Positions 48,076 through 58,271 of a stretch of DNA of 64,000 nt are shown here, piece by piece. Origin of the DNA: Erinaceus europaeus. Taxonomy: Eukaryota > Chordata > Mammalia > Eulipotyphla > Erinaceidae. A program made the translations under genes and the position numbers. The stretch covers positions 35,989,375-36,053,374 of the forward strand of contig NC_080181.1 in the NCBI RefSeq assembly GCF_950295315.1, written 5' to 3'. How positions within the stretch are numbered: position 1 is the first letter of the stretch; the number at the start of each line of letters is the position of its first letter. The notes beneath the pieces were generated by a model. It was not told the DNA's origin. It worked only from the letters and a program-made list of their open reading frames with translations, and made no database searches.

Positions 48076-49594
48076 AAACATCCCTGGATTTACTTGATAA
48101 GGCGATATGACCTGCCGAGTTTTGGATCCTCATTTTCCTGAGTATCACTCCTGGAGACAGTGTCATGACACGACACAAGGAGATCTCTGGTATCAGAGAG
48201 CGCCTGGAACAGCAGCTGGGGCTCTAGTGCCAGGGCAGGAGCAACTTCCCATCCACCCTCCACGGAGTCCACCTCCCTGCATTTTGGTCCTTTTCCCTCC
48301 AAAAAAGATTTTTCCCTTTTTTCACTGAGAAACAGGCAGCAGACTGGTTACTCAAGCAGGGGGGAAAAAAATAAAAAAGCCTTTTTTTTTTTTTTTTTTT
48401 TTTTTTAACCGTCCTGCATGACCATCTTCTGGGAAGTATAGGTTTTGAACCTGAAAACTCTGTCTGTCTGTCTGTGTCCTAGTCCACAGAAAGAGCCACT
48501 AGCCCAGCCAGATGTCGTGCTCAGAATAGGGTGTTTTTGCCACTCATAGGCCTGCACAGTGCACTAGGGATTGGACAGCCTGAGACCCAAATGTTACATT
48601 GTAGATGGATTGTTTGCAGTTCTTGCTCCCCAGGACATTGGACAGTCTCAACTCCCCTACAGCCAGAAAAAAAGACTCTTGACAGCCTTAGAGCAAATGG
48701 AGTGGCAGGGAGATGGGAGAGTGTTGCATGTGTGGGCTGCTCATGCCCAGGTGACTGTGGGGGGCCATGGCAGAGGCTGTAAGGGGGCAAGGGGGCAGAA
48801 GGAGACTGGTTGAGAGGCAGACTGCAGGCAGGGGAGCCCCTGAGGTTTTGCAGTGCTGTGTGTGGGTGTGGTGGCAGGGGGTTAGGGCAGGTCCCCCTGC
48901 TGGATGGTGAGATGGCAGCTGGGCTGGCCCAGGTCCCCCAGGGCTGAAGGGAAGCAGCAGGGTGGCAGGAAAGTAGCGCAGGGAGGCACACAGTAGATGT
49001 TAGTTGGGGAGCTGGGGAACAGGGGGCAAGGGGAAAGAGGGCATCCTTGAGGAAGTGTCTGGTCTAGAGAGTGGGGGGAGCTGGAGGCATGGAAGGTCCC
49101 AGGAATCAGGGACTGACAGGACCAGATACCTGCACCCACCCACTGGATAGAAGCTGCAGCAGCCAGAGCAGATGCCCTGGCTTGCCTGGGCCCAGAGTGA
49201 GTCCCTCTGAGGATGAGGAAGTTGAGGAGGAGGTGAAGGAAGAGGAGGAGGAGGAGGAGGAGGAGGAGGAGGAGGAGGAGGAGGAGGAGGAGGAGGAGGG
49301 GAAGGAGGGCAGCTGTCAGTAGGCAATGGTATTAATAGAGGCCTCCACTATGGAGGCATGTGTCCAGGCAGTCACCCACCCAACCTCAGGGGCAGCTCAG
49401 GGCACCCAGGGACCTGGTGTGGGTATCTCTGGGGGGGGGACTGTCAGTCAGTCAGCAGGACTGTGTGTCAGTGCACATGGTGGGACAGGGGCCTGGCGGC
49501 CCTTGGCCCCCAGCCCTGGGCTGTCAGATGCCTGCCCCGTGGCCAGACACCCCCCACTCTGCCCATAGCCCCTAGGCCCGGCCCACCTGCTCCT

Positions 49595-49636
49595 GTTTTG
49601 GCCTGGGGCTCTGGGTCTGGTGGCTGTCCACCACCC
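49595..49636. repeat. Single remaining 42-bp copy in unit 15
   Basis: Units elsewhere have two copies. The junction keeps the second-copy sequence (GGCCTGGGGCTC), as expected from slippage or unequal exchange between the two copies. The hairpin is also damaged (GGCTGTCCACC), as in unit 13. Confidence 0.88.
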
Positions 49637-50756
49637 CTCAGGTCAAGTTAAGGTTCGGGGTCATGGCTGCTGGTCCACTGGATGGGCAGGGCACCGCTAC
49701 CTAGCAACCACAGGAGCCATCTGTGATGTCCTAGCCCCCGGCATTGTGTGCTGGCCACACTGGCACTGGGCAGCCCACCTGCCCTGCCACTAGGTCAGGC
49801 AGCAGCGCCCAGACGCCAGGGCCCTGGCACACAGGGACGGAAGGATAGGAAGACAGTGCTGACCGACGAGGGACCTCAGGGCTGGCAGCCAAGAGAAGAA
49901 AGAAGGAGGTGTACCCGGGATCCAGGGAGCCCAGGCCAGAGCTGCCTGCATGCCTGCCTGCCTTCCTGGATGTCTGTATGCTGCCTATGTCCAGGTAGGT
50001 TTCTCAGGTCCCCTCCACTCCTGTCCTCTCCTGTCCTCTCCTCTCCTCTCCATCCTTTCCCCTCTCCGCTCCTCTGCACCTTGCTTCTCTCCTCTTGTCT
50101 GTCCTCTCTTCCGGGTGCCCTGCTCACCAGCTCCAGCACTCGTGAAGGTTCTCCAGTGACCGCTGCTTGCAACCCCTTCCACCCCCTCCCTTCCCTGATG
50201 TGACCCAGCTCACAGGGTCACCGGCTCACCCCACCCACACCCACACCCGCCAACACATTCCCTGGTTCAGCCCCACTGCCCTATTCAGCCGAACTGGCTC
50301 CTTTGCAACCTACCTGTGCAGCGTTGATTGTCTTCATCATTCAAGGAGAGACCTCCTTTTGTACTTAGCTTGGTTGACTGGTGGATGGATGGATGATGGA
50401 TGGATGGATGGATGGATGGATGGATGGATGGATGGAGGGACACGAAATGGATTGGTATTGTACAGGCAAAGCACCATCTATAGGGGTAGCTGAGACCGCT
50501 GGTTTCAGAGCTCTAGTCTGCTGTCAAATGTAAAGCATTAATTTATCAATAACAAAATTGAATAAGTACATAAATAAATAAATAAATATAAAAACTGGGT
50601 TAAAACATACATGGCGTCTTTGCCTTTCTGAATATGGTTGCTGTGAGGATCTTAACAAGGAAAGCAGTGTCCTGAGTAGCCCCTTGAAATAGTGGAATAT
50701 TTCATTTTCCTTTCTTTTTCTTTTTCTTTTTCTTCTTTTACTTTCTATGTTCTTGA

Positions 50757-50947
50757 TTATTTATTGGAATAAATGGTCAGGAGTTGAGAGGGAATGGAGG
50801 CACAGAGAGTTTGAGACACAGAGAGACACCTGCAGCACTTCTGCACCACTTGTAAAGATTTCCACCGGCAGTTGGGGACCAGGGTCTTGAAGCCCAGTCC
50901 TCCTGCACTGTCACCTGAGTGCTTACCTGGGTGTGGTACCACATGGT
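50757..50947 (-). mobile_element. SINE A copy, unit 16
   Basis: Same element as at 592-782 with TTTCCACCGG and the palindrome-creating changes at 50932-50943; it lacks the GAGACTCAGAG change of units 11 and 12. Confidence 0.85.
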
Positions 50948-51095
50948 ACCCTTGATGGGACACTTTTTTTTAGCAATGGAAAGAAATTCTCGTGGCAAGG
51001 TAATAAATAAATGAAGAAATAAATAAAAGTGCATTGACATTAACTCAGTGGAAACACACAGGGACATATACATGTCTGCTACCTGTATTACTAAT

Positions 51096-51467
51096 TCATT
51101 TATTTATTGATTGCCTCAAGGGCTTATTGCCACAGCTCAGTGCCTGCGCCACCAATAATCCACAGCTCCTGCACTCCATATGTTCCCCTTTCGCTGCCCT
51201 TGTTGCTTGGTCACTGTGGTGGTGGTTATTGTTGTTGTTGTTGTTGTTGTTGTTGCTGTTGTTACTGACCTTGCATCTGACAGAGAAAAAAGGAGAGAGG
51301 AGGGGAAATACAGAGTGGGGGGAGAAAGATAGAGCCCCTAAACACCTGCTTCACCCCCTTAAAGCGACTTCCCTGCAGGTGGGGGTCTGGGGGCCAGACC
51401 CCAGATCCTCCCACCTGTCCCCTCTTTTCGCGAGCGCCACAAGCCCTTAACCCTCTGACACACCGCC
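51096..51467 (-). mobile_element. SINE B copy, unit 16
   Basis: Same element as at 931-1302; no difference noticed. Confidence 0.86.
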
Positions 51468-51770
51468 AAACATCCCTGGATTTACTTGATAAGGCGATAT
51501 GACCTGCCGAGTTTTGGATCCTCATTTTCCTGAGTATCACTCCTGGAGACAGTGTCATGACACGACACAAGGAGATCTCTGGTATCAGAGAGGGCCTGGA
51601 ACAGCAGCTGGGGCTCTAGTGCCAGGGCAGGAGCAACTTCCCATCCACCCTCCACGGAGTCCACCTGCCTGCATTTTGGTCCTTTTCCCTCCAAAAAAGA
51701 TTTTTCCCTTTTTTCACTGAGAAACAGGCAGCAGACTGGTTACTCAAGCAGGGGGAAAAAAAATAAAAAA

Positions 51771-51811
<41 letters not shown>

Positions 51812-54182
51812 GTCCTGCATGACCATCTTCTGGGAAGTATAGGTTTTGAACCTGAAAACTCTGTCTGTCTGTCTGTGTCCTAGTCCACAGAAAGAGCCAC
51901 TAGCCCAGCCAGATGTCGTGCTCAGAATAGGGTGTTTTTGCCACTCATAGGCCTGCACAGTGCACTAGGGATTGGACAGCCTGAGACCCAAATGTTACAT
52001 TGTAGATGGATTGTTTGCAGTTCTTGCTCCCCAGGACATTGGACAGTCTCAACTCCCCTACAGCCAGAAAAAAAGACTCTTGACAGCCTTAGAGCAAATG
52101 GAGTGGCAGGGAGATGGGAGAGTGTTGCATGTGTGGGCTGCTCATGCCCAGGTGTCTGTGGGGGGCCATGGCAGAGGCTGTAAGGGGGCAAGGGGGCAGA
52201 AGGAGACTGGTTGAGAGGCAGACTGCAGGCAGGGGAGCCCCTGAGGGTTTGCAGTGCTGTGTGTGGGTGTGGTGGCAGGGGGTTAGGGCAGGTCCCCCTG
52301 CTGGATGGTGAGATGGCAGCTGGGCTGGCCCAGGTCCCCCAGGGCTGAAGGGAAGCAGCAGGGTGGCAGGAAAGTAGCACAGGGAGGCACACAGTAGATG
52401 TTAGTTGGGGAGCTGGGGAACAGGGGGCAAGGGGAAAGAGGGCATCCTTGAGGAAGTGTCTGGTCTAGAGAGTGGGGGGAGCTGGAGGCATGGAAGGTCC
52501 CAGGAATCAGGGACTGACAGGACCAGATACCTGCACCCACCCACTGGATAGAAGCTGCAGCAGCCAGAGCAGATGCCCTGGCTTGCCTGGGCCCAGAGTG
52601 AGTCCCTCTGAGGATGAGGAAGTTGAGGAGGAGGTGAAGGAAGAGGAGGAGGAGGAGGAGGAGGAGGAGGAGGAGGAGGAGGAGGAGGGGAAGGAGGGCA
52701 GCTGTCAGTAGGCAATGGTATTAATAGAGGCCTCCACTATGGAGGCATGTGTCCAGGCAGTCACCCACCCAACCTCAGGGGCAGCTCAGGGAACCCAGGG
52801 ACCTGGTGTGGGTATCTCTGGGGGGGGGACTGTCAGTCAGTCAGCAGGACTGTGTGTCAGTGCACATGGTGGGACAGGGGCCTGGCGGCCCTTGGCCCCC
52901 AGCCCTGGGCTGTCAGATGCCTGCCCCGTGGCCAGACACCCCCCACTCTGCCCATAGCCCCTAGGCCCGGCCCACCTGCTCCTGTTTTGGCCTTGGGCTC
53001 TGGCTCTGGTGGCTGGCCACCACCAGTTTTGGCCTGGGGCTCTGGGTCTGGTGGCTGGCCACCACCCCTCAGGTCAAGTTAAGGTTCGGGGTCATGGCTG
53101 CTGGTCCACTGGATGGGCAGGGTCCCCGCTACCTAGCAACCGCAGGAGCCATCTGTAATGTCCTAGCCCCCGCTATTGTGTGCTGGCCACACTGGCACTG
53201 GGCAGCCCACCTGCCCTGCCACTAGGTCAGGCAGCAGCGCCCAGACGCCAGGGCCCTGGCACACAGGGACGGAAGGATAGGAAGACAGTGCTGACCGACG
53301 AGGGACCTCAGGGCTGGCAGCCAAGAGAAGAAAGAAGGAGGTGTACCCGGGATCCAGGGAGCCCAGGCCAGAGCTGCCTGCATGCCTGCCTGCCTTCCTG
53401 GATGTCTGTATGCTGCCTATGTCCAGGTAGGTTTCTCAGGTCCCCTCCACTCCTGTCCTCTCCTGTCCTCTCCTCTCCTCTCCTCTCCATCCTTTCCCCT
53501 CTCCGCTCCTCTGCACCTTGCTTCTCTCCTCTTGTCTGTCCTCTCTTCCGGGTGCCCTGCTCACCAGCTCCAGCACTCGTGAAGGTTCTCCAGTGACCGC
53601 TGCTTGCAACCCCTTCCACCCCCTCCCTTCCCTGATGTGACCCAGCTCACAGGGTCACCGGCTCACCCCACCCACACCCACACCCGCCAACACATTCCCT
53701 GGTTCAGCCCCACTGCCCTATTCAGCCGTACTGGCTCCTTTGCAACCTACCTGTGCAGCGTTGATTGTCTTCATCATTCAAGGAGAGACCTCCTTTTGTA
53801 CTTAGCTTGGTTGACTGGTGGATGGATGGATGATGGATGGATGGATGGATGGATGGATGGATGGACACGTCAATGGATTGGTATTGTACAGGCAAAGCAC
53901 CATCTATAGGGGTAGCTGAGACCGCTGGTTTCAGAGCTCTAGTCTGCTGTCAAATGTAAAGCATTAATTTATCAATAACAAAATTGAATAAGTACATAAA
54001 TAAATAAATAAATATAAAAACTGGGTTAAAACATACATGGCGTCTTTGCCTTTCTGAATATGGTTGCTGTGAGGATCTTAACAAGGAAAGCAGTGTCCTG
54101 AGTAGCCCCTTGAAATAGTGGAATATTTCATTTTCCTTTCTTTTTCTTTTTCTTTTTCTTCTTTTACTTTCTATGTTCTTGA

Positions 54183-54373
54183 TTATTTATTGGAATAAAT
54201 GGTCAGGAGTTGAGAGGGAATGGAGGCACAGAGAGTTTGAGACACAGAGAGACACCTGCAGCACTTCTGCACCACTTGTAAAGATTTCCCCCGGCAGTTG
54301 GGGACCAGGGTCTTGAAGCCCAGTCCTCCTGCACTGTCACCTGAGTGCTTACCTGGGTGTGGCACCACCTGGT
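54183..54373 (-). mobile_element. SINE A copy, unit 17
   Basis: Same element as at 592-782; no difference noticed. Confidence 0.85.
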
Positions 54374-54521
54374 ACCCTTGATGGGACACTTTTTTTTAGC
54401 AATGGAAAGAAATTCTCGTGGCAAGGTAATAAATAAATGAAGAAATAAATAAAAGTGCATTGACATTAACTCAGTGGAAACACACAGGGACATATACATG
54501 TCTGCTACCTGTATTACTAAT

Positions 54522-54893
54522 TCATTTATTTATTGATTGCCTCAAGGGCTTATTGCCACAGCTCAGTGCCTGCGCCACCAATAATCCACAGCTCCTGCAC
54601 TCCATATGTTCCCCTTTCGCTGCCCTTGTTGCTTGGTCACTGTGGTGGTGGTTATTGTTGTTGTTGTTGTTGTTGTTGTTGCTGATGTTACTGACCTTGC
54701 ATCTGACAGAGAAAAAAGGAGAGAGGAGGGGAAATACAGAGTGGGGGGAGAAAGATAGAGCCCCTAAACACCTGCTTCACCCCCTTAAAGCGACTTCCCT
54801 GCAGGTGGGGGTCTGGGGGCCAGACCCCAGATCCTCCCACCTGTCCCCTCTTTTCGCGAGCGCCACAAGCCCTTAACCCTCTGACACACCGCC
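54522..54893 (-). mobile_element. SINE B copy, unit 17
   Basis: Same element as at 931-1302 with GCTGATGTTAC for GCTGTTGTTAC near 54682. Confidence 0.86.
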
Positions 54894-57613
54894 AAACATC
54901 CCTGGATTTACTTGATAAGGCGATATGACCTGCCGAGTTTTGGATCCTCATTTTCCTGAGTATCACTCCTGGAGACAGTGTCATGACACGACACAAGGAG
55001 ATCTCTGGTATCAGAGAGTGCCTGGAACAGCAGCTGGGGCTCTAGTGCCAGGGCAGGAGCAACTTCCCATCCACCCTCCACGGAGTCCACCTGCCTGCAT
55101 TTTGGTCCTTTTCCCTCCAAAAAAGATTTTTCCCTTTTTTCACTGAGAAACAGGCAGCAGACTGGTTACCCAAGCAGGGGGAAAAAAAATAAAAAAGCCT
55201 GTTTTTTTTTTTTTTTTTTTTTAACCGTACTGCATGACCATCTTCTGGGAAGTATAGGTTTTGAACCTGAAAACGCTGTCTGTCTGTCTGTGTCCTAGTC
55301 CACAGAAAGAGCCACTAATCCAGCCAGATGTCGTGCTCAGAATAGGGTGTTTTTGCCACTCATAGGCCTGCACAGTGCACTAGGGATTGGACAGCCTGAG
55401 ACCCAAATGTTACATTGTAGATGGATTGTTTGCAGTTCTTGCTCCCCAGGACATTGGACAGTCTCAACTCCCCTACAGCCAGAAAAAAAGACTCTTGACA
55501 GCCTTAGAGCAAATGGAGTGGCAGGGAGATGGGAGAGTGTTGCATGTGTGGGCTGCTCATGCCCAGGTGACTGTGGGGGGCCATGGCAGAGGCTGTAAGG
55601 GGGCAAGGGGGCAGAAGGAGACTGGTTGAGAGGCGGACTGCAGGCAGGGGAGCCCCTGAGGTTTTGCAGTGCTGTGTGTGGGTGTGGTGGCAGGGGGTTA
55701 GGGCAGGTCCCCCTGCTGGATGGTGAGATGGCAGCTGGGCTGGCCCAGGTCCCCCAGGGCTGAAGGGAAGCAGCAGGGTGGCAGGAAAGTAGCGCAGGGA
55801 GGCACGCAGTAGATGTTAGTTGGGGAGCTGGGGAACAGGGGGCAAGGGGAAAGAGGGCATCTTTGAGGAAGTGTCTGGTCTAGAGAGTGGGGGGAGCTGG
55901 AGGCATGGAAGGTCCCAGGAATCAGGGACTGACAGGACCAGATACCTGCACCCACCCACTGGATAGAAGCTGCAGCAGCCAGAGCAGATGCCCTGGCTTG
56001 CCTGGGCCCAGAGTGAGTCCCTCTGAGGATGAGGAAGTTGAGGAGGAGGTGAAGGAAGAGGAGGAGGAGGAGGAGGAGGAGGAGGAGGAGGAGGAGGAGG
56101 AGGAGGAGGAGGAGGGGAAGGAGGGCAGCTGTCAGTAGGCAATGGTATTAATAGAGGCCTCCACTATGGAGGCATGTGTCCAGGCAGTCACCCACCCAAC
56201 CTCAGGGGCAGCTCAGGGCACCCAGGGACCTGGTGTGGGTATCTCTGGGGGGGGGGACTGTCAGTCAGTCAGCAGGACTGTGTGTCAGTGCACATGGTGG
56301 GACAGGGGCCTGGCGGCCCTTGGCCCCCAGCCCTGGGCTGTCAGATGCCTGCCCCGTGGCCAGACACCCCCCACTCTGCCCATAGCCCCTAGGCCCGGCC
56401 CACCTGCTCCTGTTTTGGCCTTGGGCTCTGGCTCTGGTGGCTGGCCACCACCAGTTTTGGCCTGGGGCTCTGGGTCTGGTGGCTGGCCACCACCCCTCAG
56501 GTCAAGTTAAGGTTCGGGGTCATGGCTGCTGGTCCACTGGATGGGCAGGGTCCCCGCTACCTAGCAACCACAGGAGCCATCTGTGATGTCCTAGCCCCAG
56601 GCATTGTGTGCTGGCCACACTGGCACTGGGCAGCCCACCTGCCCTGCCACTAGGTCAGGCAGCAGCGCCCAGACGCCAGGGCCCTGGCACACAGGGACGG
56701 AAGGATAGGAAGACAGTGCTGACCGACGAGGGACCTCAGGGCTGGCAGCCAAGAGAAGAAAGAAGGAGGTGTACCCGGGATCCAGGGAGCTCAGGCCAGA
56801 GCTGCCTGCATGCCTGCCTGCCTTCCTGGATGTCTGTATGCTGCCTATGTCCAGGTAGGTTTCTCAGGTCCCCTCCACTCCTGTCCTCTCCTGTCCTCTC
56901 CTCTCCTCTCCATCCTTTCCCCTCTCTGCTCCTCTGCACCTTGCTTCTCTCCTCTTGTCTGTCCTCTCTTCCGGGTGCCCTGCTCACCAGCTCCAGCACT
57001 CGTGAAGGTTCTCCAGTGACCGCTGCTTGCAACCCCTTCCACCCCCTCCCTTCCCTGATGTGACCCAGCTCACAGGGTCACCGGCTCACCCCACCCACAC
57101 CCACACCCGCCAACACATTCCCTGGTTCAGCCCCACTGCCCTATTCAGCCGAACTGGCTCCTTTGCAACCTACCTGTGCAGCGTTGATTGTCTTCATCAT
57201 TCAAGGAGAGACCTCCTTTTGTACTTAGCTTGGTTGACTGGTGGATGGATGGATGATGGATGGATGGATGGATGGATGGATGGATGGATGGATGGACACG
57301 TCAATGGATTGGTATTGTACAGGCAAAGCACCATCTATAGGGGTAGCTGAGACCGCTGGTTTCAGAGCTCTAGTCTGCTGTCAAATGTAAAGCATTAATT
57401 TATCAATAACAAAATTGAATAAGTACATAAATAAATAAATAAATATAAAAACTGGGTTAAAACATACATGGCGTCTTTGCCTTTCTGAATATGGTTGCTG
57501 TGAGGATCTTAACAAGGAAAGCAGTGTCCTGAGTAGCCCCTTGAAATAGTGGAATATTTCATTTTCCTTTCTTTTTCTTTTTCTTTTTCTTCTTTTACTT
57601 TCTATGTTCTTGA

Positions 57614-57804
57614 TTATTTATTGGAATAAATGGTCAGGAGTTGAGAGGGAATGGAGGCACAGAGAGTTTGAGACACAGAGAGACACCTGCAGCACTTCTG
57701 CACCACTTGTAAAGATTTCCACCGGCAGTTGGGGACCAGGGTCTTGAAGCCCAGTCCTCCTGCACTGTCACCTGAGTGCTTACCTGGGTGTGGCACCACC
57801 TGGT
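57614..57804 (-). mobile_element. SINE A copy, unit 18
   Basis: Same element as at 592-782 with TTTCCACCGG near 57717. Confidence 0.85.
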
Positions 57805-57952
57805 ACCCTTGATGGGACACTTTTTTTTAGCAATGGAAAGAAATTCTCGTGGCAAGGTAATAAATAAATGAAGAAATAAATAAAAGTGCATTGACATTAA
57901 CTCAGTGGAAACACACAGGGACATATACATGTCTGCTACCTGTATTACTAAT

Positions 57953-58084
57953 TCATTTATTTATTGATTGCCTCAAGGGCTTATTGCCACAGCTCAGTGC
58001 CTGTGCCACCAATAATCCACAGCTCCTGCACTCCATATGTTCCCCTTTCGCTGCCCTTGTTGCTTGGTCACTGTGGTGGTGGTT

Positions 58085-58115
<31 letters not shown>

Positions 58116-58271
58116 CTGTTGTTACTGACCTTGCATCTGACAGAGAAAAAAGGAGAGAGGAGGGGAAATACAGAGTGGGGGGAGAAAGATAGAGCCCCTA
58201 GACCCCAGATCCTCCCACTTGTCCCCTCTTTTCGCGAGTGCCACAAGCCCTTAACCCTCTGACACACCGCC
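57953..58271 (-). mobile_element. SINE B copy, unit 18, internally deleted
   Basis: 319 bp instead of 372. A 56-bp segment equal to unit 1 positions about 1176-1231 is missing at 58200/58201. It includes the CCACCTGCAGGG core and the left arm and loop of the 9-bp hairpin. One TTG triplet is added. Also CCTGTGCCACC near 58002 and CGCGAGTGCC near 58234. Confidence 0.88.

Larger units (their letters stand above)
46786..50162 (+). repeat. Macrosatellite unit 15 (42-bp deletion)
   Basis: 3377 bp, right-block type. It has lost one copy of the 42-bp duplication near 49595. An uninterrupted poly(T) of 25 is followed by AACCGTCCTG, shared with unit 16. CACCTCCCTGC near 48271 is shared with unit 19. 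It shares GGCTGTCCACC and CAGGGCACCGC with unit 13. The GAG run is 20 triplets and the poly(G) run 9. Confidence 0.97.
50163..53599 (+). repeat. Macrosatellite unit 16
   Basis: 3437 bp, right-block type, with the longest poly(T) in the window (34 T from 51774). SINE A carries the GTGGTACCACATGG change of units 11 and 12. From about 52379 it shares with unit 18 the states AGTAGCACAGGG, CTCAGGGAACCC, CCCCGCTATTG and an extra TCCTC near 53480 (type gamma end). The GAG run is 16 triplets. Confidence 0.97.
53600..57022 (+). repeat. Macrosatellite unit 17
   Basis: 3423 bp, right-block type. It begins with AGCCGTACTGG near 53726 (shared with unit 19). AAAACGCTGTC near 55271 is also in units 9 and 19. 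A G precedes the 21-base poly(T) (GCCTGTTTT). Private changes: GCTGATGTTAC near 54682, CATCTTTGAGG near 55859 and GCACGCAG near 55803. Type beta end (CTCTCTGCTCC near 56924). The GAG run is 20 triplets. Confidence 0.97.
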
